A stretch of DNA of 64,000 bases from Bradyrhizobium campsiandrae (GTDB lineage Bacteria > Pseudomonadota > Alphaproteobacteria > Rhizobiales > Xanthobacteraceae): assembly GCF_014529705.1 (NCBI RefSeq), contig NZ_JAANIH010000003.1:1-64000 (forward strand). The letters are read 5' to 3'. Shown piece by piece: positions 36,252 to 45,452 of this stretch; the stretch's first letter is position 1, and every line of letters begins with the position of its first letter. Made by a program: the position numbers and the translations under genes. Below the pieces are notes generated by a model. It did no database searches. It was not told where the DNA came from and worked only from the letters and a program-made list of their open reading frames with translations.

Positions 36252-36759
36252 CGTTCGCCATGCCACCGGGGGGCTGCCGCATCTAAATGCCAGGCAGTTT
36301 GCAACGCACAGTTCGATCGCCTTTCGGTGGCCTTTGCCTTTGCTGGCGCCGTGCAAACCATTCGTTCGCAGACATATACCGCTGGTAGAAGCCCCGCCGA
36401 ATACGGCTTCTTCTTCGATCTCACGGGATCTGGGAGCGGAGATGTTGAGCCAGCTCTGCTGACATACCCTGATCGACAATATTATGACGGCTCCCGTGGC
36501 GCACTTCCCGCGGCGCCGCCGAAACACACGGCGTTGTGGACGAAGTCATTTTGGTGGAGATCTGCAATCGTCCCGAAACGAAGAACCGCTTTGATGATCT
36601 ACGTCGAGTTGCACTGATGCAGCTCGACATCCAGGCAGGTATTTCTGACCTTCAAGCCGTTCCGAGTATGTCGAGCGTCGTAGAGTAATGGGAATGCATC
36701 GCAATAGCCCTTTTTCCTGACGGCGGGGGAACCGAGCCGCCCAAAATTTGGAGATTGAA
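36252..36759. other. AT-richer intergenic region with possible gene remnants
   Basis: This 508-base stretch has visibly lower GC than the flanks and weak coding character. Apart from the short frame at 36536-36688, no gene is recognisable on either strand. The end holds the leader of the beta-helix gene, with TGGAG six bases before its ATG. The composition suggests a foreign or decaying segment shared with the following gene. Confidence 0.4.
36536..36688 (+). pseudogene. Short frame, possible antitoxin-like remnant
   Basis: A 50-codon frame from GTG 36536 to TAA 36688 ends with NRFDDLRRVALMQLDIQAG, faintly recalling the C-terminal helix of ParD-like antitoxins (LRAEIQAGLDD-type). No ribosome binding site is seen, the upstream frame is interrupted, and no toxin gene lies nearby. 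It may be a remnant or chance. Confidence 0.2.
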
Positions 36760-37641
36760 ATGAGGATCTATTGGTCTTGCTTATCCGCACTTTTGTTTTT
36801 CCTGATCAGCGCAATACCCGTGCAAGCCCAAGCCAGCCGCACCTGGGTTTCGGGTGTCGGCGATGATGCGAATCCATGTAGCCGAACCGCCCCCTGCAAA
36901 ACCTTTGCCGGCGCGATCTCGAAGACAGCTGCAGGAGGGGAAATCGATGCGTTGGATCCAGCTGGCTACGGGGCGTTGACGATCACCAAAGCAATCACCA
37001 TTGACGGCGGAGGAGGACAAGTGGCCTCCGTGCTGGTCTCAGGCACGAACGGCATCAATGTCTCTGCGGGAGCCTCCGACGTTGTTATTCTCAGGAATCT
37101 GCGATTCAACGGCATAGGGACCGGCCTGACCGCGATCAACTATATTTCTGGGTCGGCACTGGTCGTTGAAGATTGTGCGATCTACGACTTCACCACCGCC
37201 GGCATTGGAGCCACGCCATCAGCCACCGCGAAGCTGATGGTTACAAACACAACCATTACGAACACAGCAATCGGCATCAATTTGGCGCCCACCGGCTCCC
37301 TTTCAGGTCAGGTTGACCACGCGAACATCCAGGTCATGACGACCGCTGGAATCAAAGCGAGCGGGCCCGCCAATATCACGCTATCCAATTCCACTATTTC
37401 CAATGCAGCGACCGGCGTACTGGCTGCGTCAGGCTCAATCCTGGGTATCGACTCCTCTCAGATCAACAACAACGCCACGGGATTCTCGACCACCGGTGGT
37501 TTCATGCGCGTTAGCCGTAACATCGTTTTCAACAACAACGCCGACTTCTCGATCTCGGGCGGGACGATTGCCTCGGCCGGCAACAACATCGTGGCTGGCA
37601 ACGGCGCCACCGTACCCAATGGGACCGTCACTCAGAGATAG
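36760..37641 (+). CDS. Secreted right-handed parallel beta-helix protein
   Basis: The 293-residue protein has a signal peptide (LLFFLISAIPVQAQA). Next comes the motif TWVSGVGDDANPCSRTAPCK, common at the start of secreted beta-helix proteins, and then beta-helix coils with Asn ladders (NTTITNTAIGINL, NSTISNAATGVLAAS, NNNATGFSTTGGF). No polysaccharide lyase catalytic set is obvious. The ATG at 36760 follows TGGAG by six bases. GC content is lower than in neighbours and the gene stands alone, hinting at horizontal gain. Export is by Sec; surface or periplasmic location is inferred. Confidence 0.8.
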   Translation: MRIYWSCLSALLFFLISAIPVQAQASRTWVSGVGDDANPCSRTAPCKTFAGAISKTAAGGEIDALDPAGYGALTITKAITIDGGGGQVASVLVSGTNGINVSAGASDVVILRNLRFNGIGTGLTAINYISGSALVVEDCAIYDFTTAGIGATPSATAKLMVTNTTITNTAIGINLAPTGSLSGQVDHANIQVMTTAGIKASGPANITLSNSTISNAATGVLAASGSILGIDSSQINNNATGFSTTGGFMRVSRNIVFNNNADFSISGGTIASAGNNIVAGNGATVPNGTVTQR

Positions 37642-37832
37642 CCGCACTGCGCAAGCGGATTGTTCGGTTAGGTGTTGGCACGTCGACAGGAAACTGCCTT
37701 CATAATCATGGCCGCCGGGTGGCGCCCTAGTCGCGACCCGGCGGAACAACTCATTCTGAGGACCACAGGCAGACGGCCGCAACCCACAACAAGCGATTGA
37801 CCTCTGTCAATCAGAATCCAAAAGCGAATCCG

Positions 37833-38615
37833 TCACCTTCCCGTCCAGACCGGCTTCCTCTTCTCCCCAAACGCCTTCAGCCCCTCCTTGGCGTCCTCGG
37901 TCATCGCCAGCAGCGCGATCTGGCTTTCGGTGTAGGCGATGCTCTCGTCGAACGACATCGCGGCTATGGCACGCATGGCGTATTTGCCGCGGCGGATCGC
38001 GGTCGGCGATTTGTCGACGATGCGGCCGATCAGCCAATCGACCTTGGCATCGAGCTCGGCCGCGGGCACGACGTAGTTGAGCAGGCCCGCCTCCCGCGCG
38101 GCCTGTGCATCGAACGGCTCACCGGTGAGCGCCCATTCGTTGACGAGACGTCGCGGCGCGATCGCCTGCAACAGGCTCAGCACCTGCATTGGAAACACGC
38201 CGACCTTCACCTCCGGCAGGCCGAAAATGACATGATCGGCCGCAACCGCCATGTCGGTCATGCACAACAGGCCCATGCCGCCGGCCATGCAGACGCCGCC
38301 GACGCGCGCGACCGCCGGCTTGGTCGCGTTCTGCGACAGGCGCAGGAGATCGGCATAGTCGACGTTCGGCCTCGAATGATCCATCGCAAAAGCCGCCCCG
38401 GAATTCTGCAAGTCCGCTCCGGCGCAAAACGCCTTATCGCCCGCGCCTGATAACACGATGACGCGAACGTCCTTGTCGTCATGCGCATCACGATAGCCGC
38501 GTGTGATGCCGGCAATCACGTCGCCATTCAGCGCGTTGCGCTTCTCCGGCCGGTTGATGGTGATCCAGAACGCCTGCCCGCGCTTCTCGGTGATGACGGC
38601 TGTGGTGTCGGTCAT
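37833..38615 (-). CDS. Crotonase-family protein (enoyl-CoA hydratase/isomerase-like)
   Basis: The 260-residue protein has FWITINRPEKRNALNGDVI at the start, GDKAFCAGADLQNSG (oxyanion loop) and VGGVCMAGGMGLLCMTDMAV. The first hydratase glutamate is replaced (GGMGL instead of GGCEL), while the second is retained in GLPEVKVGVFP. This pattern is seen in crotonases that are not plain hydratases, such as isomerases. The ATG at 38613-38615 has AAGGA nine bases upstream. It follows the molybdopterin oxidoreductase by 111 bases on the same strand, so both may serve one degradation route. Confidence 0.87.
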   Translation of the reverse strand: MTDTTAVITEKRGQAFWITINRPEKRNALNGDVIAGITRGYRDAHDDKDVRVIVLSGAGDKAFCAGADLQNSGAAFAMDHSRPNVDYADLLRLSQNATKPAVARVGGVCMAGGMGLLCMTDMAVAADHVIFGLPEVKVGVFPMQVLSLLQAIAPRRLVNEWALTGEPFDAQAAREAGLLNYVVPAAELDAKVDWLIGRIVDKSPTAIRRGKYAMRAIAAMSFDESIAYTESQIALLAMTEDAKEGLKAFGEKRKPVWTGR

Positions 38616-38726
38616 GACGCTCGTTCCTTGCTTCCGGTTTGCGGCCATTTGCGGCAGCTTCGGCGCGAGGTGCAAGGGCAATCTGTCGGGAAGCGTCGCT
38701 TTAGCGCCTCGACACAAATCTGCGGC

Positions 38727-40817
38727 TCAAGCCGCGGCCGCTTTCCGGATCCAGACCTTGTTGTCGTGGAACGCAGCGCCGCCGATCGGAGCAATCGTAT
38801 CGGCACCGGTCAGCACGTTGATGCCGCGGCCGCCGATGTGATTCCTGTTCGGATGCACGGATTCGGCGATCAGTACGCCGCGACGTACGCCCTCGAACAG
38901 CGCGGCGATCAGCGTCGTCTCTCCGCGGGTATTGCCGAGTGTCACGGCGTCACCGTCAGCGATATCGAGCGCGGCCGCGTCCAGCGGATGGATCATCACG
39001 CTCGCCTTGCCCTCGCGCGCCTGCGAGGACGGCGTCTCGTTGAAGGTGGTATTGAGGAAGCTGCGCGACGGGCTGGTCGCAAGCCGGAACGGATGGGCCT
39101 GATCAGTGTGCTCGATCACGGCCCAATGGTCCGGAAGCGATGGCATCTTGTCGAAATCGCCCATGATCTGGCCGAACGGCGGATGCGCCCAGTCGGCCTT
39201 GAAATGAAATTTCCTGTCGGGATGAGCGAAGCCGTCGAGATAATGCGAGGTGCGGAAATCCGGCTGCAGATCGCGCCAGATATCGGACTCGAGGGCGGCG
39301 ATGTCGCCGTGGTCGCTCAGCTTCAGCGTCGTGTCGATCAGTTCGCGCGGCGTCATCTCAAAACCCGGGTGCTTGGCGCCAAGCCGCGGCGCCAGCGCCT
39401 GCAGCACCTGGTGGTTGGAGCGGCATTCGCCGGGTGGATCAATCAGCTTGGGGCCAACGGAAATATGCTGGTGTCCGCCGCCGTAATAGAGATCGTCATG
39501 CTCCATGAACATCGTCGCCGGCAGCACGATGTCGGCCATGAGCGCCGTCTCGGTCATGAACTGCTCGTGCACCGCGACGAACAGATCTTCGCGCGCAAAG
39601 CCCTGCGCTACCCGCGCCTGTTCCGGCGCTACCGTCATCGGGTTGGTGTTCTGGATCAGCATCGCCTTGACCGGGCCCTTGCCGAGCAGGGCCTCGGCAT
39701 CGCCGGTGAGGATGCGGCCGATCTGCGACTGGTCGAGCGCGCGGACCGTCTTGTCGAGTGCGTCATGACCCTCGATGACGGATTCGTTGAAATGCCACAG
39801 CGCGTAATTGTTGAAGAAGGCACCGCCGCCCTCGTACTGCCAGGCGCCGGTCACCGCAGGAATACAGTTCGCCGCATGCATCTGCATCGCTCCGTTACGC
39901 GAGCGCGTAAAGCCGTAGCCGAGACGGAAGAAGGTCCGCTTGGTCTCGCCGACCGCCTTGGCAAAGGCCTCGATGTCCGCCACCGGCACGCCGCAGATTG
40001 CGGACGCCCATTCGGGGCTACGCGTCTTCAGATGCGCCTCGAGCTCATTGGGGCAGTCGGTGTACTTGTCCATATAGGCACGGTCGGCATAGCCATCGCG
40101 AAAGAGGATATGCATCACGCCGCACGCAAAGGCGCCATCGGTGCCCGGCCGCAGCAGGATTTTGATGTCTGCCTGCTTCATGGTCTCGTTGTCGTAGATG
40201 TCGACCGCCGCGATCCTGGCGCCACGCTCCTTGCGGGCACGCGCGGCATGCGTCATCACGTTGACCTGGGTGTTGACGGGATTGGTGCCCCAGATCACGA
40301 CAAGGTCGGACAGCGCCATCTCGCGCGGGTCCGCCCCCGCGATCTTGCCGGTGCCGATCGCAAAGCCGATGCGGCCGACATTGGCGCAGATGGTCTGATA
40401 GAAGCGCGAATACTTCTTCACATGCGTGAGACGGTTCAGACCGTCGCGCATCACCAGGCCCATGGTGCCGGCGTAGTAATACGGCCAGATCGACTCCGCG
40501 CCGAATTCGCGCTCGGCCTGGTTGAAACGATCGGCGATCTCGTCCAGCGCCTCGTCCCAGGAAATTCGCGCGAATTGCCCGGACCCCTTCGGTCCGGTCC
40601 GGCGCATTGGATACATCAACCGCTCGGGGTGATGGATGCGCTCGGCATAACGAGCAACCTTGGCGCAAACCACGCCGGCCGTATAGGTCTGCTTCTTTGA
40701 GCCGCGCACGCGACCGATGCTGCGCCCCTCGACCACCTCGACATCGAGCGCGCAGGCCGACGGGCAGTCATGCGGACAGGTGGAGTGGCGGATCTCGATC
40801 TTGGCGTGCTGGTTCAT
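38727..40817 (-). CDS. Molybdopterin oxidoreductase with N-terminal [4Fe-4S] site (DMSO reductase family)
   Basis: The 696-residue protein opens with STCPHDCPSACALDVEV and GVVCAKVARY, the four cysteines of a [4Fe-4S] cluster. Molybdopterin-binding motifs of the DMSO reductase family follow (GSGQFARISWDEALDEIADR, IWGTNPVNTQ, LIQNTNPMTVAPE) and a C-terminal dinucleotide-binding domain (LATSPSRSFLNTTFNE, VHPLD-like region). There is no Tat signal, so it should be cytoplasmic. No partner subunits adjoin it. Substrate cannot be assigned. Confidence 0.87.
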   Translation of the reverse strand: MNQHAKIEIRHSTCPHDCPSACALDVEVVEGRSIGRVRGSKKQTYTAGVVCAKVARYAERIHHPERLMYPMRRTGPKGSGQFARISWDEALDEIADRFNQAEREFGAESIWPYYYAGTMGLVMRDGLNRLTHVKKYSRFYQTICANVGRIGFAIGTGKIAGADPREMALSDLVVIWGTNPVNTQVNVMTHAARARKERGARIAAVDIYDNETMKQADIKILLRPGTDGAFACGVMHILFRDGYADRAYMDKYTDCPNELEAHLKTRSPEWASAICGVPVADIEAFAKAVGETKRTFFRLGYGFTRSRNGAMQMHAANCIPAVTGAWQYEGGGAFFNNYALWHFNESVIEGHDALDKTVRALDQSQIGRILTGDAEALLGKGPVKAMLIQNTNPMTVAPEQARVAQGFAREDLFVAVHEQFMTETALMADIVLPATMFMEHDDLYYGGGHQHISVGPKLIDPPGECRSNHQVLQALAPRLGAKHPGFEMTPRELIDTTLKLSDHGDIAALESDIWRDLQPDFRTSHYLDGFAHPDRKFHFKADWAHPPFGQIMGDFDKMPSLPDHWAVIEHTDQAHPFRLATSPSRSFLNTTFNETPSSQAREGKASVMIHPLDAAALDIADGDAVTLGNTRGETTLIAALFEGVRRGVLIAESVHPNRNHIGGRGINVLTGADTIAPIGGAAFHDNKVWIRKAAAA

Positions 40818-41048
40818 GGCCAATTTCGTAACACCAAAATACCTGTCAGCCGAGGGCCTTTATTCGCAATGCCCATGCAAAATGCTCAAACCCCGCGTGC
40901 AGCCTGTTCCTGCCGCGACCGCGAAATGCTCCGCCGTCACACCGAAACGAGCCCGATATTCCTGATCAAATGACCTTGCGGGGCGTCGACAGTCTGCGTC
41001 CGCTGCCGCTACACTGCCATCAAACAAAACGAATTCAGGGAGGTGGGT

Positions 41049-42014
41049 GTGACGGCCCGACACTTGATGCTGGCGCTGGCTGCCGGCCTGCTCTCCGCAA
41101 GCCCCTCACTAGCGCAGGACTATCCCGCGCACGCTGTCCGCATCGTCGTGCCCTTCGGTGCCGGCGGACCGGCTGATGTCGCGGCCCGGCTGATCGGCCA
41201 GGCGCTGCAGGAACGCTTTGGCCAGCCTTTCGTGGTCGAAAACCGCACCGGCGCCGGCGGCGTCATCGGCACGGTCGAGGCGGCGAAGTCGCCGGCTGAC
41301 GGCTATACCTTGCTGATGATGTCCAACACCCAGACCGCAAATGAATCGCTGCTGACACCGGAACAGCGCAAATACGATCTGATGCGCGACCTCGCGCCGA
41401 TCGCGCCGGTGAACTATTCCGATCTCGTCATCGTGGTGAACCCGCAGGTTCCGGCGAAGACGCTCGCCGAGTTCATCGCTCTCGCCAAGGCGCAGCCGGG
41501 CAAGCTGAACTACGCCTCCTCCGGCCAGGGCACGCCCTACCACATGGCCGGGGAGCTGCTCAAAGCGATCGCGGGAATCGACGTCGTTCACGTCCCCTAC
41601 CGCAACAGCGGCGAGGCCCGCAGCGGCGTGATCGGCGGTCAGGTGCAGATGATGATCGACGCCGTGCCGGCGATGGCACCGAACATCGGCGAGAACCAGG
41701 TGCGCGCACTCGCCACGACCGGCAAGCAGCGTTCCGCCGTATTGCCGAACGTGCCGACCGCCGGCGAAGCAGGCGTAGCGGGCTACGAGGCCACCATCTG
41801 GCTCGGCCTGATGGCGCCCGCCGGCACGCCGAGACCCGTCATCGACAAGCTCAATTCAGCCGTGAACGCAATGGTGAAGCGGCCGGACATCGTGAAACTC
41901 TGGACGGAACAGGGCGCCGTTTCTATGTCGATGACGCCAGAAGAGTTCGACAAATTCCTGCGCGCCGACATCGCGAAATGGTCCGATGTCGTCAAAAAAT
42001 TCGGTAAATCCTGA
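41049..42014 (+). CDS. Bug/TctC-family periplasmic solute-binding protein
   Basis: The 321-residue protein has a signal peptide (MLALAAGLLSASPSLAQ), the Bug signature YPAHAVRIVVPFGAGGPADV, the carboxylate loops SSGQGTPYHMAGELLK and VPYRNSGEARSGVIGGQV, and a TAGEAGVAGYEATIWLGLMA hinge. Bug proteins bind organic acids such as nicotinate, often for sensing as well as transport. I start at GTG 41049, five bases after AGGGAGG. It is first in an operon with a molybdenum hydroxylase, which suggests it binds that enzyme's heteroaromatic substrate. No TctAB partner is adjacent. Confidence 0.9.
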   Translation: MTARHLMLALAAGLLSASPSLAQDYPAHAVRIVVPFGAGGPADVAARLIGQALQERFGQPFVVENRTGAGGVIGTVEAAKSPADGYTLLMMSNTQTANESLLTPEQRKYDLMRDLAPIAPVNYSDLVIVVNPQVPAKTLAEFIALAKAQPGKLNYASSGQGTPYHMAGELLKAIAGIDVVHVPYRNSGEARSGVIGGQVQMMIDAVPAMAPNIGENQVRALATTGKQRSAVLPNVPTAGEAGVAGYEATIWLGLMAPAGTPRPVIDKLNSAVNAMVKRPDIVKLWTEQGAVSMSMTPEEFDKFLRADIAKWSDVVKKFGKS

Positions 42015-42026
42015 GGCCGTGCCGCA

Positions 42027-42497
42027 ATGCCCGCCATTCAATTCCGCCTCAACGGCACGGCTGCCGTCGTCGATGTCGATCCCGATCGGACGCTGCTTGA
42101 TGTCCTGCGCAACCGCCTCGGAATCGCGGGTGCCCATGTCGGCTGCGGCGCCGGTGAGTGCGGGGCTTGCTACGTGATGGTCGACGGCCGCGCGATGTCG
42201 TCCTGCGACATGCCGATGTGGTCGGTCGCGGAGAAGGACGTCGTCACGGTGGAAGGCCTCGGAACGATGGAGCTGCCACATCCACTGCAGCGCGCCTTCA
42301 TCTCCGAACAGGCGATGCAATGCGGCTATTGCGTTTCGGGGATCCTGATCAGCGCAGCGGCGCTGCTGAAGCGCAATCCGTCGCCGACGGAGGGCGAAGT
42401 CCGGACAGCGCTCGATCGCAATCTGTGCCGCTGCGGATCGCACAACCGCATGGTCCGCGCCGTGCTGCGGGCAGCATCAGAGATGGCAGCGTCATGA
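42027..42497 (+). CDS. Molybdenum hydroxylase small [2Fe-2S] subunit (IorA/NicA type)
   Basis: The 156-residue protein has two [2Fe-2S] domains: a plant-type ferredoxin set (GCGAGECGACYVMVDG with a later C) and the helical domain (QCGYCVSGILISAAALL, RNLCRCGSHNRMVRA). This is the small subunit of xanthine-dehydrogenase-family enzymes such as isoquinoline 1-oxidoreductase and nicotinate dehydrogenase. It passes electrons from the molybdenum subunit. Its stop overlaps the next start in ATGA, showing tight coupling. Confidence 0.93.
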   Translation: MPAIQFRLNGTAAVVDVDPDRTLLDVLRNRLGIAGAHVGCGAGECGACYVMVDGRAMSSCDMPMWSVAEKDVVTVEGLGTMELPHPLQRAFISEQAMQCGYCVSGILISAAALLKRNPSPTEGEVRTALDRNLCRCGSHNRMVRAVLRAASEMAAS

Positions 42498-44626
42498 GTG
42501 CGCCGCCACCTGCCCCGAAACTGCCCGTCAGCCTGGCCGCCAATCCAAGACTGTCATCCTGGGTCAGGTTCAGCGGAGAAGGCCGTGTGGCGATCTCGCC
42601 CGGCAAGGTCGAGATCGGTCAGGGCATTGTCACGGCGCTGGCGCAGATCGCCGCGGACGAGCTCGACGTCGCGATCGGCCGCATCGAGATGATCCGCGCC
42701 TCGACGGCGACGAGCCCGAACGAAGGGGTCACCTCCGGAAGCCTCTCGGTCCAGCAATCCGGCCGCGCGTTGCGTCACGCCTGCGCCGAGGTGCGCCAAC
42801 GCTTTCTCGCCGCGGCTTCGGATCGTCTCGGCGTCGAGGCATCCCTGCTCGCGGTCGACGACGGCACCATCTCCGGGCCGGGCAATGTCAGGACCAGCTA
42901 TTGGGAGCTGGCGGGCGACGTTTCGCTTGACCATGATGCCACGGTCGGCGCAGCGGCGAAATCTGCCGGCGCGCGCAGCGTAGCCGGGCACTCGATCCAG
43001 CGTATCGACATTCCCGACAAGGTGTTCGCCCGGCCGCGCTTCATCCAGGATCAAGCGCCGCCGGGGCTGGTGCATGGTCGTGTGCTGCGGCCGAAGATTT
43101 CCGGCGCGAAGTTGATCGCGCTCGATGAGGCGGCCACGCGGGCGGTCTCCGGGCTGATCGCAGTCGTCCGCGACGGTGGGTTCGCCGGCGTCGTCGCCGA
43201 CAGCGAGGCCGCTGCGGAAGCTGCGCTGAAAGCTCTACGCAAGGGCGCCGCATGGTCGGCCGGCGAGCCCCTGCCCGATGAAAGCGATCTCGCTGGTTTC
43301 CTGAGAAGCCAGCCGGTCGAGCCCACCGTGATCGACACCAGGACAGCTGCGACGACGGGGAAAGCCGCGCTTACGCTCCGCCGACAATACACGCGTCCCT
43401 ATATCGCGCATGGTTCGATCGCGCCGTCCTGTGCGATGGCGCAATGGGACGGTGGCCGCGTCCATGTCTGGACGCACAGCCAGGGTGTCTATCTGCTCCG
43501 CGCCGATCTCGCGATCGTGCTCAGGTTGCCGGACGAGAACATCGTCGTCGAGCACATGGAGGGCGCCGGCTGCTATGGGCACAATGCCGCCGACGATGTT
43601 GCACTTGACGCCGCCCTGCTGGCCAGGGGCGCCGGCGGCCGGCCGGTGCGAGTGCTATGGTCGCGCCACGATGAGATGTCCCACGCGCCGTTCGGCGCGG
43701 CCATGGCCATCGAGATCGAGGCCGATCTCGATGCCGGCAACGAGATTATCGGCTGGCGTCATGCGATCTGGAGCAACGGCCACGTCGCGCGGCCGGGACG
43801 CGCGGCGCAGCCCGCATTGCTTGCGGCGAGCGAGATCGCAAATCCCCACCCACGCATGATCTCGACGAATCCGCCGGCGGCCAATGGCGGCGGCGGGGAC
43901 CGCAACTCCGTACCGCTCTACGATTTTCCAGCCTGGACGATCACGAGCCATCGCCTGCTGACCATGCCGGTGCGCACGTCGGCGCTACGGACGCTGGGCG
44001 CACAGGGCAATGTGTTCGCCATCGAATCCCTGCTCGACGAGATCGCGGTCCTGCGCGGCGAAGATTCGATCGCGTTTCGCCTGCGGCACCTGCGCGACGA
44101 GCGGGCGCGCGAGGTCATCCGCGCTGCGGCGCGCCGCGCAGCGTGGAAACCTGAGAGGCGATCCGGCATCGGACACGGCATCGGCTTTGCCCGTTACAAG
44201 AACACCGGCGCCTATTGTGCCGCAATCGCCGAAGTCGAAGGCACCAACGACATCCGCGTGAGGCGGCTGACACTCGCCGTCGACGTCGGCGAGGCCATCA
44301 ATCCGGACGGTGTCGTCAACCAGATCGAAGGTGGCGCGATCCAGGCGACGAGCTGGGCGCTGAAGGAGCGCGTCCGCTTCGACCGGACCCGCGTCACGTC
44401 GACATCGTGGACGGACTATCCGGTCCTGACCTTCAGCGAGGTCCCGGCCGTGGATGTCGAGATCATCCAGCGCCCCGAAGTCGAGCCGGTCGGTGCGGGA
44501 GAGGCCGCGCACGGTCCGGTGACAGCAGCCATCGCCAATGCAGTCCATGATTGCCTCGGCGTGCGCGTGCGCGATCTGCCAATCACACGGGACAAAATCA
44601 TCGCAGCGATGGAGCTTGCAACGTGA
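42494..44626 (+). CDS. Molybdenum hydroxylase large subunit (IorB/NicB type)
   Basis: The 710-residue molybdopterin subunit has GKVEIGQGIVTALAQIAADEL, ATSPNEGVTSGSLSVQQSG, MEGAGCYGHNAADDVALDA, RTLGAQGNVFAIESLLDEIA and GVVNQIEGGAIQA near the C-terminus. The family hydroxylates N-heteroaromatic rings; isoquinoline and nicotinate are the characterised examples. Many relatives use a fused or separate cytochrome c as electron acceptor, and none is present here. No Tat signal is seen. It overlaps the small-subunit gene by four bases and the next gene by four. Confidence 0.9.
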   Translation: MSAPPPAPKLPVSLAANPRLSSWVRFSGEGRVAISPGKVEIGQGIVTALAQIAADELDVAIGRIEMIRASTATSPNEGVTSGSLSVQQSGRALRHACAEVRQRFLAAASDRLGVEASLLAVDDGTISGPGNVRTSYWELAGDVSLDHDATVGAAAKSAGARSVAGHSIQRIDIPDKVFARPRFIQDQAPPGLVHGRVLRPKISGAKLIALDEAATRAVSGLIAVVRDGGFAGVVADSEAAAEAALKALRKGAAWSAGEPLPDESDLAGFLRSQPVEPTVIDTRTAATTGKAALTLRRQYTRPYIAHGSIAPSCAMAQWDGGRVHVWTHSQGVYLLRADLAIVLRLPDENIVVEHMEGAGCYGHNAADDVALDAALLARGAGGRPVRVLWSRHDEMSHAPFGAAMAIEIEADLDAGNEIIGWRHAIWSNGHVARPGRAAQPALLAASEIANPHPRMISTNPPAANGGGGDRNSVPLYDFPAWTITSHRLLTMPVRTSALRTLGAQGNVFAIESLLDEIAVLRGEDSIAFRLRHLRDERAREVIRAAARRAAWKPERRSGIGHGIGFARYKNTGAYCAAIAEVEGTNDIRVRRLTLAVDVGEAINPDGVVNQIEGGAIQATSWALKERVRFDRTRVTSTSWTDYPVLTFSEVPAVDVEIIQRPEVEPVGAGEAAHGPVTAAIANAVHDCLGVRVRDLPITRDKIIAAMELAT

Positions 44627-45321
44627 CGACGGTGAACATCTTGAGCGGAGGTGCAGCGCAAGGGCTCGTGGGCGGCCTCAGCGATGTCTTCGAGGCGCAG
44701 ACAGGCTGCAGCATCGACGGTGAGTTCGGCGCGGTCGGGCTGATGGCCGACAAGCTGCGCGCAGGTGCGCCGGCCGACCTCGTGATCCTGACGCAGGCCC
44801 TCCTTGCAAAGCTTGCCGCAGAGAAGGTCGTCGTGGCTCCCTCGATGGCCGACATCGGCCGGGTGGAAACCGCCCTCGCCGTCCGCAGCCGTGATCCCAG
44901 GGTCACCGCGGCAACCGAAGCCGATCTCCGCGAGGTGTTGCAGTCCGCAGACGCCATCTACGTCCCCGACACCAAGGCTTCGACCGCAGGCCAGCATGTC
45001 GCGAAAGTGCTGGATCAGCTCGGCATCGCCTACGAGGTCGCCTCGCGCCTGAAGATTTTTCCGAACGGAGCGACGGCGATGCGCGAGCTGGCGGTGTCCA
45101 CCGCGACCCGGCCGATCGGATGCACCCAGGCGACCGAGATCATCGCGACCAAGGGCATAGAGCTGTCAGGCGCGCTGCCGCCGGGCTGCGAGCTGGTGAC
45201 GATGTACACGGCCGGCGTCGCCACGCAGGCCGCCCATCCCAAGGAAGCGGAGGCGCTAATCGCGCTGCTGACTGGCGCAGATCACAGGGAGCTGCGCCAA
45301 CGCGTGGGCTTTGCCCCCTAG
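44623..45321 (+). CDS. ModA-like substrate-binding-fold protein without signal peptide
   Basis: The 232-residue protein has the periplasmic-binding-protein type 2 fold: VNILSGGAAQGLVGGLSDVF, GEFGAVGLMADKLRAGAPAD, then a hinge and GCTQATEIIATKGIELSGALP. It resembles ModA-like molybdate or organic-acid binders but starts directly with the first strand at GTG 44623 and has no export signal, so it should stay in the cytoplasm. The GTG overlaps the hydroxylase stop (GTGA), so expression is coupled to that enzyme. A cofactor-related or sensing role is inference. Confidence 0.75.
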   Translation: MTTVNILSGGAAQGLVGGLSDVFEAQTGCSIDGEFGAVGLMADKLRAGAPADLVILTQALLAKLAAEKVVVAPSMADIGRVETALAVRSRDPRVTAATEADLREVLQSADAIYVPDTKASTAGQHVAKVLDQLGIAYEVASRLKIFPNGATAMRELAVSTATRPIGCTQATEIIATKGIELSGALPPGCELVTMYTAGVATQAAHPKEAEALIALLTGADHRELRQRVGFAP

Positions 45322-45359
45322 CTTGCCGGGCCCATCTGTGCAGCTGGGCCGCCCGGAGA

Positions 45360-45442
45360 GCTTGCGATAGTCGGTCACGGACAGATCATCCCTGTTGCTG
45401 TCAAGCTATCGCAAGCGCGCTTCGCCGGCCAATGCCGGCGAA
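45360..45442. terminator. Inverted repeats between convergent genes, possible bidirectional terminator
   Basis: Between the convergent ModA-like and dctM genes lie a long inverted repeat, GCTTGCGATAG (45360-45370) with CTATCGCAAGC (45406-45416), and a tight perfect hairpin, TTCGCCGGC/GCCGGCGAA (45421-45442, four-base loop). Neither is followed by a clear T-run, so the terminator call is tentative; the pairing itself is exact. Confidence 0.5.
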
Positions 45443-45452
45443 CGCACGACTG

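Noticed and set aside
37797..37810. A seventh TTGA-N6-TCAA match
   Set aside because: It lies between the ends of two convergent genes, with no promoter downstream in either direction, so I treat it as chance.
44623..45321. A molybdate ABC transporter binding protein in the periplasm
   Set aside because: There is no signal peptide and no modB or modC gene, so a periplasmic transport role is not supported.
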